Shown piece by piece: positions 1-7,337 of a DNA stretch of 36,404 nt (positions within the stretch are counted from its first letter, which is position 1; each line of letters opens with the position of its first letter). Source of the DNA: an uncultured Clostridia bacterium (GTDB lineage Bacteria; Bacillota; Clostridia; Christensenellales; DTU072). Location of the stretch: the NCBI GenBank assembly GCA_934296355.1, contig CAKRAY010000005.1, positions 1 to 36,404 of the forward strand. Reading direction: 5' to 3'. The notes below the pieces were generated by a model. It saw only the letters and a list, made by a program, of their open reading frames with translations, did no database searches and was not told the DNA's origin. A program made the position numbers and the translations under genes.

Positions 1-18
1 AATGCGTACTGTTAACCG
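1..18. repeat. Left copy of 18-bp terminal direct repeat
   Basis: The first 18 bases, AATGCGTACTGTTAACCG, are identical to the last 18 bases (36387-36404). A chance match of this length exactly at both ends is very unlikely. It is either the overlap of a circular molecule or part of a longer repeat present at both ends. Bases 16-29 (CCGCCGAAGCACCG) are also complementary to two blocks near the right end (36342-36349 and 36330-36335), so the join would sit inside a hairpin. Confidence 0.9.
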
Positions 19-29
19 CCGAAGCACCG

Positions 30-116
30 ACTTACAAGGAAGCCGTTACGTACCTTACGGCTTACATCTAAGTTCGCAAGACTTTCCCTCTTGCTCGATT
101 TCCCTAATGTGAAAAT
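30..116. other. Non-coding stretch downstream of the response regulator
   Basis: I see no convincing gene here. A 7-bp inverted repeat (AAGCCGT at 40-46 and ACGGCTT at 57-63, 10-base loop) lies in it. It has no T-run on the minus-strand exit side, so I do not call it an intrinsic terminator. A minus-strand open frame crosses 55-348, but it is built mostly from the repeat block described next. Confidence 0.5.
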
Positions 117-117
117 A

Positions 118-370
118 CAAAAAGCGTCGTTTTCGTATTTTCGTATTATACCGTAAATCTTTTTCTTTTTTTAGATAAATGTTTATTCGCGAGTATTCAC
201 TTATCAAAGAATAAGGTTTATTCGCGAAATTGCGATGCAACGCGCGGGCGTTGCCGTCACACGCTTCCGCGGCTATATGCTTATAGAAGAATACTGTCGG
301 TTCGCGAAGATTGGGTGAAGCGTCACACGCTTCCGATGCAACGTGCATACGTTGCCGTCACACGCTTCCG
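118..370. repeat. Modular intergenic repeat, left copy (inverted relative to right copy)
   Basis: This block matches the reverse complement of 3143-3391. Exact matches include 28 bp (120-147 against 3364-3391) and 50 bp (286-335 against 3257-3306). The rest is the same set of small units in a different order. The 14-mer GTCACACGCTTCCG occurs three times (256-269, 322-335, 357-370). It is preceded by small stems such as GAAGCGTCACACGCTTC and GCAACG...CGTTGC, and by TTCGCGAA palindromes. The block ends 17 bp before the stop of the response regulator. It could be a dispersed genomic repeat, a terminator-like RNA structure, or the flank of a moved cassette. Confidence 0.85.
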
Positions 371-386
371 TTGCCGGTGTCGGAAA

Positions 387-1178
387 TCAGATATTTTTCG
401 ACCGCGTGACGATATAATTATTTTTTTCCGCCGCCCACTCGTACTCGGGCAAATACGCTCTGCCCTCGCCTAAAACAAACGGTTTTTCTTCGTAACTCCA
501 ATAATCGCAGTCGACGCCCTCTTTTTTTACTCTCGCCCAGCCGCGACCTTGTTCTAAGATATTGCCTACGCCGTAAGCGTTAAGCGTTTTTCTTAACCTA
601 TATATAGTGTCCTTGTAGAGCGTTTTGCCGCTCTTGTCGTCTTTGTCCGGCCATAACCTCGTAGCCAAAAACCCGCTGTCCGCCACGTTGCCGTTTTCGT
701 TCACGAGTAACGCCAGCAGTTCGCGACTTTTTTTCGTTTCAAACCGCACTATCTCTTTATTGACCGTTACCGTAAACGTGCCGAAACACGTAATTACCGT
801 TTCGTGCCGGCTGTTATATATTATCTCGTTGATAATGCGCCTCAGTTCGTTTTCTTGATACGGCTTGTTGAAAAATCCCGCCAAATTGCCGTTGAAACGC
901 TTTTTAAGCGATTCTTCGTTTTGTTCGTAGCCGCTGATAAAAACGAGTCTTAGGTCGGGATTGACTTCCAATAGTTTTTCCGCAAGCAAAATGCCGTCTA
1001 TTGCGGGCATGTTTATATCGAGGAACGCCACGTCGACGGGGTTTTTGGCAACGTATTCCAACGCCATTAACGGATTGTTTCTAAACGGATGTACGTTAAT
1101 ATCGACGCTATCCACCGCAAAATCACTCATAAAAAGATTTATCGACGCTTGTTCGTCGTCAACCACTATTACGTTCAT
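387..1178 (-). CDS. Two-component response regulator, receiver plus SARP/BTAD-like winged-helix output
   Basis: This 263-aa protein has an N-terminal receiver domain (about residues 1-120). It shows the acidic pair D7/D8, the phospho-acceptor D54 in FLDINMP, S82 in the FISGY strand and K105 in NKP. Residues 130-218 form a winged-helix DNA-binding domain of the OmpR/SARP type, with LLALLVNENG, LWPDKD and a basic IYRLRKTL recognition helix. The tail (about 225-263) resembles the start of the BTAD region that follows such domains, but it is short. The start codon overlaps the last 20 bp of the kinase gene. A purine-rich GAGGGGG site lies 7 nt upstream of the ATG, so the two are translationally coupled. 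It is likely phosphorylated by the neighbouring kinase and acts as a transcription factor. Target genes are unknown; its own promoter and the lipoprotein operon are candidates by position only. Confidence 0.9.
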   Translation of the reverse strand: MNVIVVDDEQASINLFMSDFAVDSVDINVHPFRNNPLMALEYVAKNPVDVAFLDINMPAIDGILLAEKLLEVNPDLRLVFISGYEQNEESLKKRFNGNLAGFFNKPYQENELRRIINEIIYNSRHETVITCFGTFTVTVNKEIVRFETKKSRELLALLVNENGNVADSGFLATRLWPDKDDKSGKTLYKDTIYRLRKTLNAYGVGNILEQGRGWARVKKEGVDCDYWSYEEKPFVLGEGRAYLPEYEWAAEKNNYIVTRSKNI

Positions 1179-3093
1179 TGCTCGTCCCCCTCGGTATTTT
1201 TATCGTTATTTTCGTGCCTTTGTCTATCTCGCTCTCTATCGTCATCTCGGCTTGCAATAGTATGCTGAAACGCTCTCGGGCGTTTTTAAGTCCCACCGAC
1301 TGCGCCCCTATCGCGTTTACGTCGAACCCCACGCCGTTATCGACCACTTCGACGTATATGTACTTTTCGTCCGAGTAACTGTTTATCGTTATCGCGCCAT
1401 CCTCTTTATCTTCGGTACGCGCGTACTTTATGGCGTTCTCTACCAAAGGTTGCACGCTGAGCGGCGGAACTAAAAAGTCGTACTCGTCGATATTGTGGTT
1501 CAAGACGAGTCTTCCGTCCTTTCTCTCGTTATATAGTCTGAAATACGTGTCTACGTTGTTAAGTTCTTCCTCGAAAGTCACGAGCGGCAGTCCGTCGGCG
1601 GAAACGTTAGCGCGCATATAGTTCGAAAAATCCATAAGTATCGACTCGCCTTTTTGCGTATCGTCGCGGTAAGCGTTTTTTATTAATGTAAGCATATTGA
1701 AAATAAAATGCGGTTTTATTTGCGACTTCAAAACTTGCGCTCTGAAAACCGCTTTCGCCTTGTTGGCGCGCTCCGCTTGCAACGCGCTGTTGTTGAGTTC
1801 GTAAAACTTCACGAAACACACGCCCACTATGCCGAACATCGCCAAAATCATCGCTATGGAATACGCCATATGGGCGGAAAAAACGATAAACCCGAGAAAC
1901 TCCACCGCTTCCATCTCGCAAACCCAACTGAGTGTAAGAAGTATTATCGAATACGCGATTTTCTCGAAAACCGAGTTTTTCGCCGAGATAAGTTTATAAA
2001 AAAGATAATCGTACCAAAGAACGTGCGCTATAATTACCCAAAGCTGCGCGGTAAAACCCGTGAGAGCGCCTTCCAGCACGTTAAAAATCACGTTGCCGCC
2101 GACCCAAACGATTATCCCCTTTTTACTCGTTTGTATCCGATTGCCGATAAATAAATGCGCTGCGAAAACTATCCCCGTCAACACGTCCACGATAAGCGCG
2201 CAAACCGGCAATATCTCGTACGGCAATAAAGTTTTACCGACTTTTTGCAAACTCATACTGTCGCTTGAAAACGACAATACGGCGATAAGCATAATTATAA
2301 CCGCGACGAACGACAAACTGTAAGCGTACTTTCTCGTTGCGAACGCAAACAGTAACAATATAGCTATACTCGCAAGGAGCATACCCATCGCTAAATAGAA
2401 AACTACTCTTAACTGACTATTGAAATTCGGTATACCGATTTCGATCATTCCCTTATTATGCGGCGTAACGCCTATACGATAAGGCGCGCCGCCCGCCGCC
2501 TCGGTATAGCCGAGTTCTATCACGACTTCGTAACTTCCGCCCGGTTCGGCAATAAAATCGAAATGGTGCTTTATGGCGCCGTCGACATTGCCGCCTTCCT
2601 TGGTTTTACTCATCGTTCCGTACTCGGATACGAGTATTCCGTCCACAAAAACTCGCCACGCGGTAAAGCCCTCTTTCGCGAGAACCGCCACATAGTCGGT
2701 TTTGTACTTGTTATTGATTATGCGATAACGATAAGAAGCGTAACCTTTCCTCGAAAGTCGCTTTCCGTCTTTTTTAATATCCGTCCAAGGCTGAGTGATT
2801 TTTATTCTTCCGTCGGGTTCGCCCGCCTCGCCGCCGTCCGTAACTATCCATTTGTTATAAAAGAATTCCGTTTCGCCCATAAGCGCAACCGATTGCGTGC
2901 CTTTTCGCCATTCGGTCGAACCGCAATCGAGATTTTTAAGGTCAAGCACGCAGTCTTCCATCGTTACGTCGTTACCGTAAAGCGAATTATAATTTTTGTT
3001 TAATAAGAAATCAAATATAAGTAGCGAAAACACTACCATAAGAAACACGGCAAATAAAACTATATTTATAATTTTCCTCTTCTTATCGGTCAT
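1159..3093 (-). CDS. Membrane sensor histidine kinase, LytS/YehU type with 7TMR-DISM-like sensor
   Basis: This 644-aa protein has a signal-anchor helix (about 9-31) and an extracytoplasmic beta-rich domain (about 45-222) of 7TMR-DISM extracellular type, with a W-rich, FVDG and GG...RIG pattern. About seven membrane helices follow (228-430), then a short linker and the kinase core. The core shows H462 in IKPHFIFNML (His_kinase family of LytS/YehU sensors), the N-box PLVENAIKYA (N553), DNGVGF (585-590), GLKNARERF (601-609) and GTKITI (626-631). It would sense an outside ligand or envelope state and phosphorylate the overlapping response regulator. The ATG at 3093 is the only start that preserves the first membrane helix, yet no ribosome site precedes it. 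LytS-type kinases often pair with LytTR regulators, whereas here the partner has a winged-helix output. Confidence 0.9.
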   Translation of the reverse strand: MTDKKRKIINIVLFAVFLMVVFSLLIFDFLLNKNYNSLYGNDVTMEDCVLDLKNLDCGSTEWRKGTQSVALMGETEFFYNKWIVTDGGEAGEPDGRIKITQPWTDIKKDGKRLSRKGYASYRYRIINNKYKTDYVAVLAKEGFTAWRVFVDGILVSEYGTMSKTKEGGNVDGAIKHHFDFIAEPGGSYEVVIELGYTEAAGGAPYRIGVTPHNKGMIEIGIPNFNSQLRVVFYLAMGMLLASIAILLLFAFATRKYAYSLSFVAVIIMLIAVLSFSSDSMSLQKVGKTLLPYEILPVCALIVDVLTGIVFAAHLFIGNRIQTSKKGIIVWVGGNVIFNVLEGALTGFTAQLWVIIAHVLWYDYLFYKLISAKNSVFEKIAYSIILLTLSWVCEMEAVEFLGFIVFSAHMAYSIAMILAMFGIVGVCFVKFYELNNSALQAERANKAKAVFRAQVLKSQIKPHFIFNMLTLIKNAYRDDTQKGESILMDFSNYMRANVSADGLPLVTFEEELNNVDTYFRLYNERKDGRLVLNHNIDEYDFLVPPLSVQPLVENAIKYARTEDKEDGAITINSYSDEKYIYVEVVDNGVGFDVNAIGAQSVGLKNARERFSILLQAEMTIESEIDKGTKITIKIPRGTSNERNSG

Positions 3094-3102
3094 AACGATT
3101 AT

Positions 3103-3131
3103 ATTGTACCATCTTGAAAAATTTTTTTCAA
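3103..3131 (-). promoter_or_regulatory. Putative sigma-A promoter of the kinase-regulator pair
   Basis: Read on the minus strand, TTGAAA (3126-3131) and TACAAT (3103-3108) are separated by 17 bp, an ideal sigma-70/A arrangement. Only 9 bases (3094-3102) lie between the -10 box and the ATG. Transcription would therefore begin within a few bases of the start codon, which implies a leaderless or nearly leaderless mRNA. Confidence 0.6.
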
Positions 3132-3132
3132 G
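3113..3132. promoter_or_regulatory. Palindrome over the kinase promoter -35 and spacer
   Basis: CTTGAAAAATTTTTTTCAAG is an inverted repeat with 9-bp arms and a 2-base centre. It covers the -35 box and most of the spacer of the predicted promoter. It has no GC-rich stem, so it is a poor terminator. It could be an operator, for example for autoregulation by the response regulator. That role is inferred from position only. Confidence 0.45.
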
Positions 3133-3142
3133 CGTCTAAAAG

Positions 3143-3391
3143 CGGAAACGTGTGACGGCAACGTACGCGCGTTGCATCGGAAGCGTGTGACGGCAACGTG
3201 TGACGTTGCATCCAATCTACGCGAATAGGCATTATTCGTTAATAAGCATATAGCCGCGGAAGCGTGTGACGCTTCACCCAATCTTCGCGAACCGACAGTA
3301 TTCTTCAATAAGTATATACTCACGTAAGAACTTTTATCTAAAAAGAGAAAAGGTTAACGGCAAAATACGAAAATACGAAAACGACGCTTTT
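3143..3391. repeat. Modular intergenic repeat, right copy (inverted relative to left copy)
   Basis: This is the counterpart of 118-370 in opposite orientation, lying between the EEP-family gene and the kinase. It contains CGGAAGCGTGTGAC at 3178-3191 and 3257-3270 and a one-base variant CGGAAACGTGTGAC at 3143-3156. These are the reverse complement of the 14-mer seen three times on the left. Compared with the left copy, the central units are permuted and carry small substitutions, so the copies diverged by unit shuffling and not by simple recent duplication. Together the two copies bracket the two-component genes. Confidence 0.85.
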
Positions 3392-3418
3392 GCAACGCAA
3401 ATACGTCCGGTGGCGAAG

Positions 3419-4339
3419 TTAGATTTTTACTTTGATAACGATAGGATAATGATCGCTCGGATACTCGCCGTTTATTTTACGGTCTATGACTTTATAGGAA
3501 GAAACTTTACTGTTTTTGTCCGTCAAAAAGCAGTAGTCCAAGCGCGGTTCGTCGCTTTTTCCGTACTTGGTGTAAGTTTGTCCGTTGCCGACGTAAGAAG
3601 TTTCGGCAATTTTAAGCGAATCGATAAAGCCGCAAGAAAGAGCGTTTTTATACATTACCGAGGTGTCGTAGTCGTTCATATCGCCTATGAGAATTATAGG
3701 CATAGAAGCGTGGCGTTTCATTTTTCCGGCAATTACTTTAATACCGTTTTCCCTTGCGAGCGCGCTTTTAGAATCGAGGTGCGTGTTGTAGAGCGCGAAA
3801 GTTTTGTCCGTCTTTTTATCGTGAAGAACGACGTAGTTCGCGTCGCGAGTGTTGCCCGTGCCCCAACTTCTGCTCTCTTTATCGGGGGTTTCGGATAACC
3901 AAAACTGCCCTTCTTCGATTAAAGTAAACCTTTCGGCGCGGTAAAATATGCCCGTGGCGTTTTTGTCGGGACGATTGTCGCGATACACGATACGATGAGA
4001 GTACCCTTTAAGATGTGAAGTAAGATATTCTTCGTGTTCTACGTTCATTTCTTGTACGCCGAGAAGGTCGGGCGCGGCATCGCCTATTATGTCAAGCACG
4101 AGGTCGGCTCTATAAAACCAAGAATGTTTTCCGCAGTCAAGCGGCGTGACGAAACGAAGATTATAACTCATTACGGTAAGTTCTTCGCCGTACGGTACGG
4201 TAGACACGTCGAATTCTTGCGTGGATTTCAAATACGACGGACGGTAAAAGTAGAACGCCGCCAGCCAACCCGTACCCGCCAAAACCAACGCGACGATTAC
4301 GCTAAGCACTATTATCGCTATCTTTCTTTTCTTGGTCAT
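3419..4339 (-). CDS. Membrane-anchored endonuclease/exonuclease/phosphatase (EEP) family protein
   Basis: This 306-aa protein has an N-terminal hydrophobic helix (about 7-30), followed by a complete EEP fold expected outside the membrane. Conserved active-site positions are visible: N60 in MSYNLRF, E97 in GVQEMN, H187 in YNTHLDS, D220 and N222 in IGDMNDYD, D268 in RLDYCF, and D296/H297 in SDHYPI. These suit metal-dependent hydrolysis of a phosphodiester or phosphoester. The family covers nucleases, sphingomyelinase-like and inositol phosphatase enzymes, so the substrate cannot be named. It has intergenic gaps of more than 300 bp on both sides and so is probably its own unit. No strong ribosome site is visible: only an AGGA-like sequence lies well upstream of the ATG. 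Length and residues look intact. Confidence 0.88.
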   Translation of the reverse strand: MTKKRKIAIIVLSVIVALVLAGTGWLAAFYFYRPSYLKSTQEFDVSTVPYGEELTVMSYNLRFVTPLDCGKHSWFYRADLVLDIIGDAAPDLLGVQEMNVEHEEYLTSHLKGYSHRIVYRDNRPDKNATGIFYRAERFTLIEEGQFWLSETPDKESRSWGTGNTRDANYVVLHDKKTDKTFALYNTHLDSKSALARENGIKVIAGKMKRHASMPIILIGDMNDYDTSVMYKNALSCGFIDSLKIAETSYVGNGQTYTKYGKSDEPRLDYCFLTDKNSKVSSYKVIDRKINGEYPSDHYPIVIKVKI

Positions 4340-4398
4340 TGTCGTATCCGTCCTTGTCTTTTTACGGCGAACCGCCGCTTTTTTGAATATGGTTATGG
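4340..4398. other. 5' region of the EEP-family gene with a T-followed stem facing the plus strand
   Basis: On the plus strand, CGGCG (4365-4369) and CGCCG (4373-4377) form a stem with a 3-base loop, followed by C and six T. That has the form of an intrinsic terminator for plus-strand transcripts, but no plus-strand gene exists in the window. On the minus strand it would be a stem in the leader of the EEP-family gene. It may be terminator debris, a guard against antisense transcription, or leader structure. Confidence 0.35.
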
Positions 4399-4472
4399 GC
4401 GACCGTCGGTCGCATATACACCCCTCGGTCAGTCTGCGACTGCTACCTCTCCCGGTTAAGAGGCTACGCTAA
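4399..4472. repeat. Intergenic stem-rich repeat of the type scattered in Clostridia genomes
   Basis: Three stems follow one another: GCGACCGTCGGTCGC (4399-4413), AGTCTGCGACT (4431-4441) and CCTCT...AGAGG (4446-4450 with 4459-4463). The order CCCCTCGGTCAGTC, a short stem, then CCTCTCCCGGTTAAGAGG resembles, from memory, short intergenic repeats common in gut Clostridia. I could not search for copies. No gene is visible. Confidence 0.5.
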
Positions 4473-4536
4473 CACACTTGGTATACACTTCTTATACAAA
4501 TAAACTTCTCGTTATGATTTTTTGATGTATTTTGAA

Positions 4537-4643
4537 GTGATTTTTTGTGTTCTTTTGGCTCCGAAGGAGCGTACCCCGACGTGTACAAAGGTACGCGAGG
4601 GGCAAAAAACACGAAAAAGGATTCAAAAGACGCAAAAAATCAC
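4537..4643. repeat. Long imperfect inverted repeat between ABC transporter and EEP-family gene
   Basis: The left arm 4537-4557 (GTGATTTTTTGTGTTCTTTT plus G) pairs with the right arm 4624-4643 (CAAAAGACGCAAAAAATCAC) with few mismatches. The 66-base centre holds a further stem, GCTCC-GAA-GGAGC, and GTACCCC...GGGG complementarity. The whole could fold into one branched hairpin 10 bp after the ABC transporter stop. It may act as an unusual terminator or 3' stabiliser, or be a small MITE-like repeat. There is no classical GC stem plus U-run on the minus strand. Confidence 0.6.
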
Positions 4644-4652
4644 AAGCGAAAA

Positions 4653-7304
4653 TCACTCCGTGCGTAGAGCAATCGCGGGATCTTGCTTTGCTCCGAGCAA
4701 CGCCGGAACAACGCCCGCTATCACGCTCAAACCTATGCTGATAAGCAACATTCCCACGCCGTGCCACCATTCGACTATGGCGAGGTTGGGTATGCCTACG
4801 GCGTTAGTAAGCGCAACGTTGACGGGCAAGGTTATTATCCAGCCGACGACCACGCCGATTACGCCCGACAGCGCGCCGAGCATAGCGGACTCCGCCATAA
4901 ATATCACGCTTATATCGCGTTTTCGCGCGCCGATAGAGCGCAACGTGCCGACTTCTTTACGCCGTTCGAGAACGGACGTGTATATGATGACTGCAATCAT
5001 TATCGACGAAACTATAAGGCTGATCGCGCTGAACCCTATCAAAACGCTGGTTATCGCGGTCGACATAGTGTTAACGAACATCATTACCGAAGAAAGCATA
5101 TCGGTGTATTTGATTTGTTTGTTCGATTGTCCGTCACTCTTTACGCTTTCGTTATAGTTGTCGATAAACCGGATAATTTTTTCTTTAGCGGCGAAGGAAC
5201 TTGCGTAGAAGTAGATACCCGTAGGCTTATTAAGGTCGGCTACGCCAAGGTCTTTAAGCCAGCCGTTATATACGCTTTCGCTCTTCGTTTCTACGCCGCC
5301 TATTATGTTGGTCGCGCTATCAAAACCGCCGTATGCGTTCTTCTTTACGGTCGCCGCAAGCGCTTTATACGCTTCGCTTTCGGAAGAATGCTTTATCATC
5401 CATTTCATCAAGGAAGAATCGTACCCTACCGCGCCGGAAACGCTTAAACCCGTGGAAGTACGGCTGGGTCTGATTACGCCGACAACCTTGGCTTTTACCG
5501 TAAAGTGTTTTTCTACGAAACTCTTATGTTGTTCTTTCCTTTCCGCTTTTCTCCAAACGAGTTCTTCCTCGCCCTCGGCTTCGGCAACGTTCTCTTGATA
5601 ATAGTAGTCGCTACCGCCTAAAATGTAGTACTCCTTTTTCAAAAGGTCGTCAACCGTCCAAGACGCATTCTTGAAACTGTCCGAGCCGCTTATTGCTCCG
5701 AGCATTTCATCTTGAGATTTCAAACCGAGCATAAACAAACTGTAGTCGTTAAGTTGGTTCTTCTTGTTGACGGTAATGACGATTTCCGCAACGTAGTCGC
5801 CGTTTTCGTCTTGATATACTTCCGATCTCGGCCATCTCGAATTCTTGCCGACAAGATCGTATTGATTATGAAGAAGTTCTTTATTTTCCATAAGTTCCGT
5901 CCAAGAACTCATATTTTTTGCGTACTGCTTTATCGAATCGATCATTTCCGAACCTGTGAGTTGTAACCCCTCTAATGCCGTGTCCATTACGTCTTGGAAG
6001 GGTTCGACTTTCATACAACGGTCGGCTTTGCCCGGATCGTCGGCATAAACGTTGAGGTCCACGCCATACTTATACCTAACGGTGTAACCGTCTTTATCCG
6101 ATTTGTTCTCCTCAATGTATTTCTTAAAACTTTCAAGGTCGTTTTGACTACCGCCTTTAAGATACCCGCTGAGGTCTTTAAGCACGTTGCTGATAACGAT
6201 ATTCGTGGTTATCGTATCGCCGTCGGGATATTCTTCTTTATCGCTCGATACGGGACTCATTCCCATAAACGAGTTGATAACGGTATCTATGGGAAGAGCG
6301 GTTTTTTCTACCGCTAACGGATAAACGGAAAGCGCGCTCGCTTCGAGGTTGGTTATGTACGCGTTGACGCCCGTAGAGAACGCCAGAACAAGCACGATAC
6401 CGATGATACCGATAGAACCCGCAAAAGAAGTAAGGGCGGTCCTTACCTTTTTAGAACCGAGGTTACGCAAAGACAAACTGAACGCCGTGCCTACCGAAAG
6501 ATGCGACTTGCGGGTTTTCTTACGCTGTAACGCCAAAAATCTCGCGCGCTTTTTATGCTCTTTTTCGGGTTCCTCTTCATTTTCCGCCGGCTCTTCGGCT
6601 TTAAGCAAAGCGATTTCTTCCTCGCTGAGCGGATTACTGTCGCCCGCCACCACGCCGTCGCCGAGGTTGATTATACGCGTGCTGTACTTTTCCGCGAGGT
6701 CGTCGTTGTGAGTGACCATAACCACGAGCCTGTCCGAAGCGACTTCTTTAAGTAGGTCCATTACTTGCACGCTCGATTCTTTATCCAGCGCGCCCGTAGG
6801 TTCGTCGGCTAAGATTATGTCCGGGTCGGTGACGAGCGCTCTCGCTATCGCCACTCTTTGCATTTGTCCGCCCGAAAGTTGCATCGGCTTTTTATTGATT
6901 TGCGCTTCCAAACCCACTCTCTTCAAGGCTTCCGCCGCTCTCTTATGGCTCTCGCTCTTCTTCATTCCCGCCAAAACGAGGGGTATTTCCACGTTGGCAA
7001 GCACGTTTATGTGCGGAATGAGGTTGTACGATTGGAAAACGAAACCTATGCGCTTATTACGATAATTATCCCAATCGGAGTCGGTAAAGTCTTTAGACGA
7101 AACGCCGTCTACGATTACTTCGCCGTCCGCCTTACTGTCAAGTCCGCCGATAATGTTGAGTAAGGTCGTCTTTCCGCAACCGCTCGGACCTAAAATCGAC
7201 ACGAACTCCGACTTACGGAACTGTAAATCGATACCTTTAAGAACTTTAACCTCATTAGTTTTGTTAAGATAATAACTCTTCCTTATGTCTTTTAATTCAA
7301 CCAT
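4653..7304 (-). CDS. ABC transporter, ATPase fused to FtsX/MacB-type permease
   Basis: This 883-aa protein joins an ABC ATPase (about 1-225) to a permease. ATPase motifs are intact: Walker [10 protein letters not shown] (39-47), Q-loop Q91, signature LSGGQ (143-147), Walker B IILADE (163-168) and switch H199. An acidic, then basic linker (about 226-285) leads to membrane helix 1 (about 287-312). A large extracytoplasmic domain of roughly 430 residues follows, then three C-terminal helices, with the [19 protein letters not shown] loop typical of FtsX-like (type VII ABC) proteins. Such proteins act as mechanotransmission machines in lipoprotein release, peptide export or resistance, or wall-hydrolase control. 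GGAG lies 5 nt upstream of the ATG. The gene starts 33 bp after the giant lipoprotein gene with no terminator between, so it is probably the third gene of that operon. The substrate is unknown. Confidence 0.9.
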   Translation of the reverse strand: MVELKDIRKSYYLNKTNEVKVLKGIDLQFRKSEFVSILGPSGCGKTTLLNIIGGLDSKADGEVIVDGVSSKDFTDSDWDNYRNKRIGFVFQSYNLIPHINVLANVEIPLVLAGMKKSESHKRAAEALKRVGLEAQINKKPMQLSGGQMQRVAIARALVTDPDIILADEPTGALDKESSVQVMDLLKEVASDRLVVMVTHNDDLAEKYSTRIINLGDGVVAGDSNPLSEEEIALLKAEEPAENEEEPEKEHKKRARFLALQRKKTRKSHLSVGTAFSLSLRNLGSKKVRTALTSFAGSIGIIGIVLVLAFSTGVNAYITNLEASALSVYPLAVEKTALPIDTVINSFMGMSPVSSDKEEYPDGDTITTNIVISNVLKDLSGYLKGGSQNDLESFKKYIEENKSDKDGYTVRYKYGVDLNVYADDPGKADRCMKVEPFQDVMDTALEGLQLTGSEMIDSIKQYAKNMSSWTELMENKELLHNQYDLVGKNSRWPRSEVYQDENGDYVAEIVITVNKKNQLNDYSLFMLGLKSQDEMLGAISGSDSFKNASWTVDDLLKKEYYILGGSDYYYQENVAEAEGEEELVWRKAERKEQHKSFVEKHFTVKAKVVGVIRPSRTSTGLSVSGAVGYDSSLMKWMIKHSSESEAYKALAATVKKNAYGGFDSATNIIGGVETKSESVYNGWLKDLGVADLNKPTGIYFYASSFAAKEKIIRFIDNYNESVKSDGQSNKQIKYTDMLSSVMMFVNTMSTAITSVLIGFSAISLIVSSIMIAVIIYTSVLERRKEVGTLRSIGARKRDISVIFMAESAMLGALSGVIGVVVGWIITLPVNVALTNAVGIPNLAIVEWWHGVGMLLISIGLSVIAGVVPALLGAKQDPAIALRTE

Positions 7305-7309
7305 GTTTT

Positions 7310-7313
7310 CTCC
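7310..7313 (-). promoter_or_regulatory. Ribosome binding site of the ABC transporter
   Basis: GGAG on the minus strand, 5 nt before the ATG at 7304. The 33-bp spacer from the preceding stop has no stem or promoter-like pair, which supports co-transcription with the upstream lipoprotein gene. Confidence 0.7.
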
Positions 7314-7337
7314 TTACGTTTTTTTTGCGTATCCGAT

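Noticed and set aside
55..348. Minus-strand 97-codon open frame beside the response regulator
   Set aside because: It is composed almost wholly of the modular repeat. A similar peptide can be read from the inverted copy (a plus-strand frame from 3266), as expected from repeat identity. There is no ribosome site or recognisable domain. A repeat-encoded peptide cannot be fully excluded, but nothing supports it.
118..370. CRISPR array from repeated GTCACACGCTTCCG units
   Set aside because: Repeats are only 14 bp, irregularly spaced, separated by related (not unique) sequence, and no cas gene is nearby.
3099..3323. Minus-strand 74-codon open frame in the right repeat
   Set aside because: Made of repeat units, overlaps the kinase promoter and has no ribosome site or homologous feature.
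118..3391. Composite transposon ended by inverted repeats
   Set aside because: No transposase or target-site duplication can be seen, and the repeats are unit-shuffled rather than clean terminal repeats. Kept only as a possible cassette.
3266..3898. Plus-strand 210-codon frame over the EEP-family gene
   Set aside because: It starts in the repeat and then runs antisense to a gene with complete catalytic motifs, so it is a shadow frame.
4365..4384. Intrinsic terminator for a plus-strand gene
   Set aside because: The stem plus T-run has the right form, but there is no plus-strand gene for it in the window, so its function is left open.
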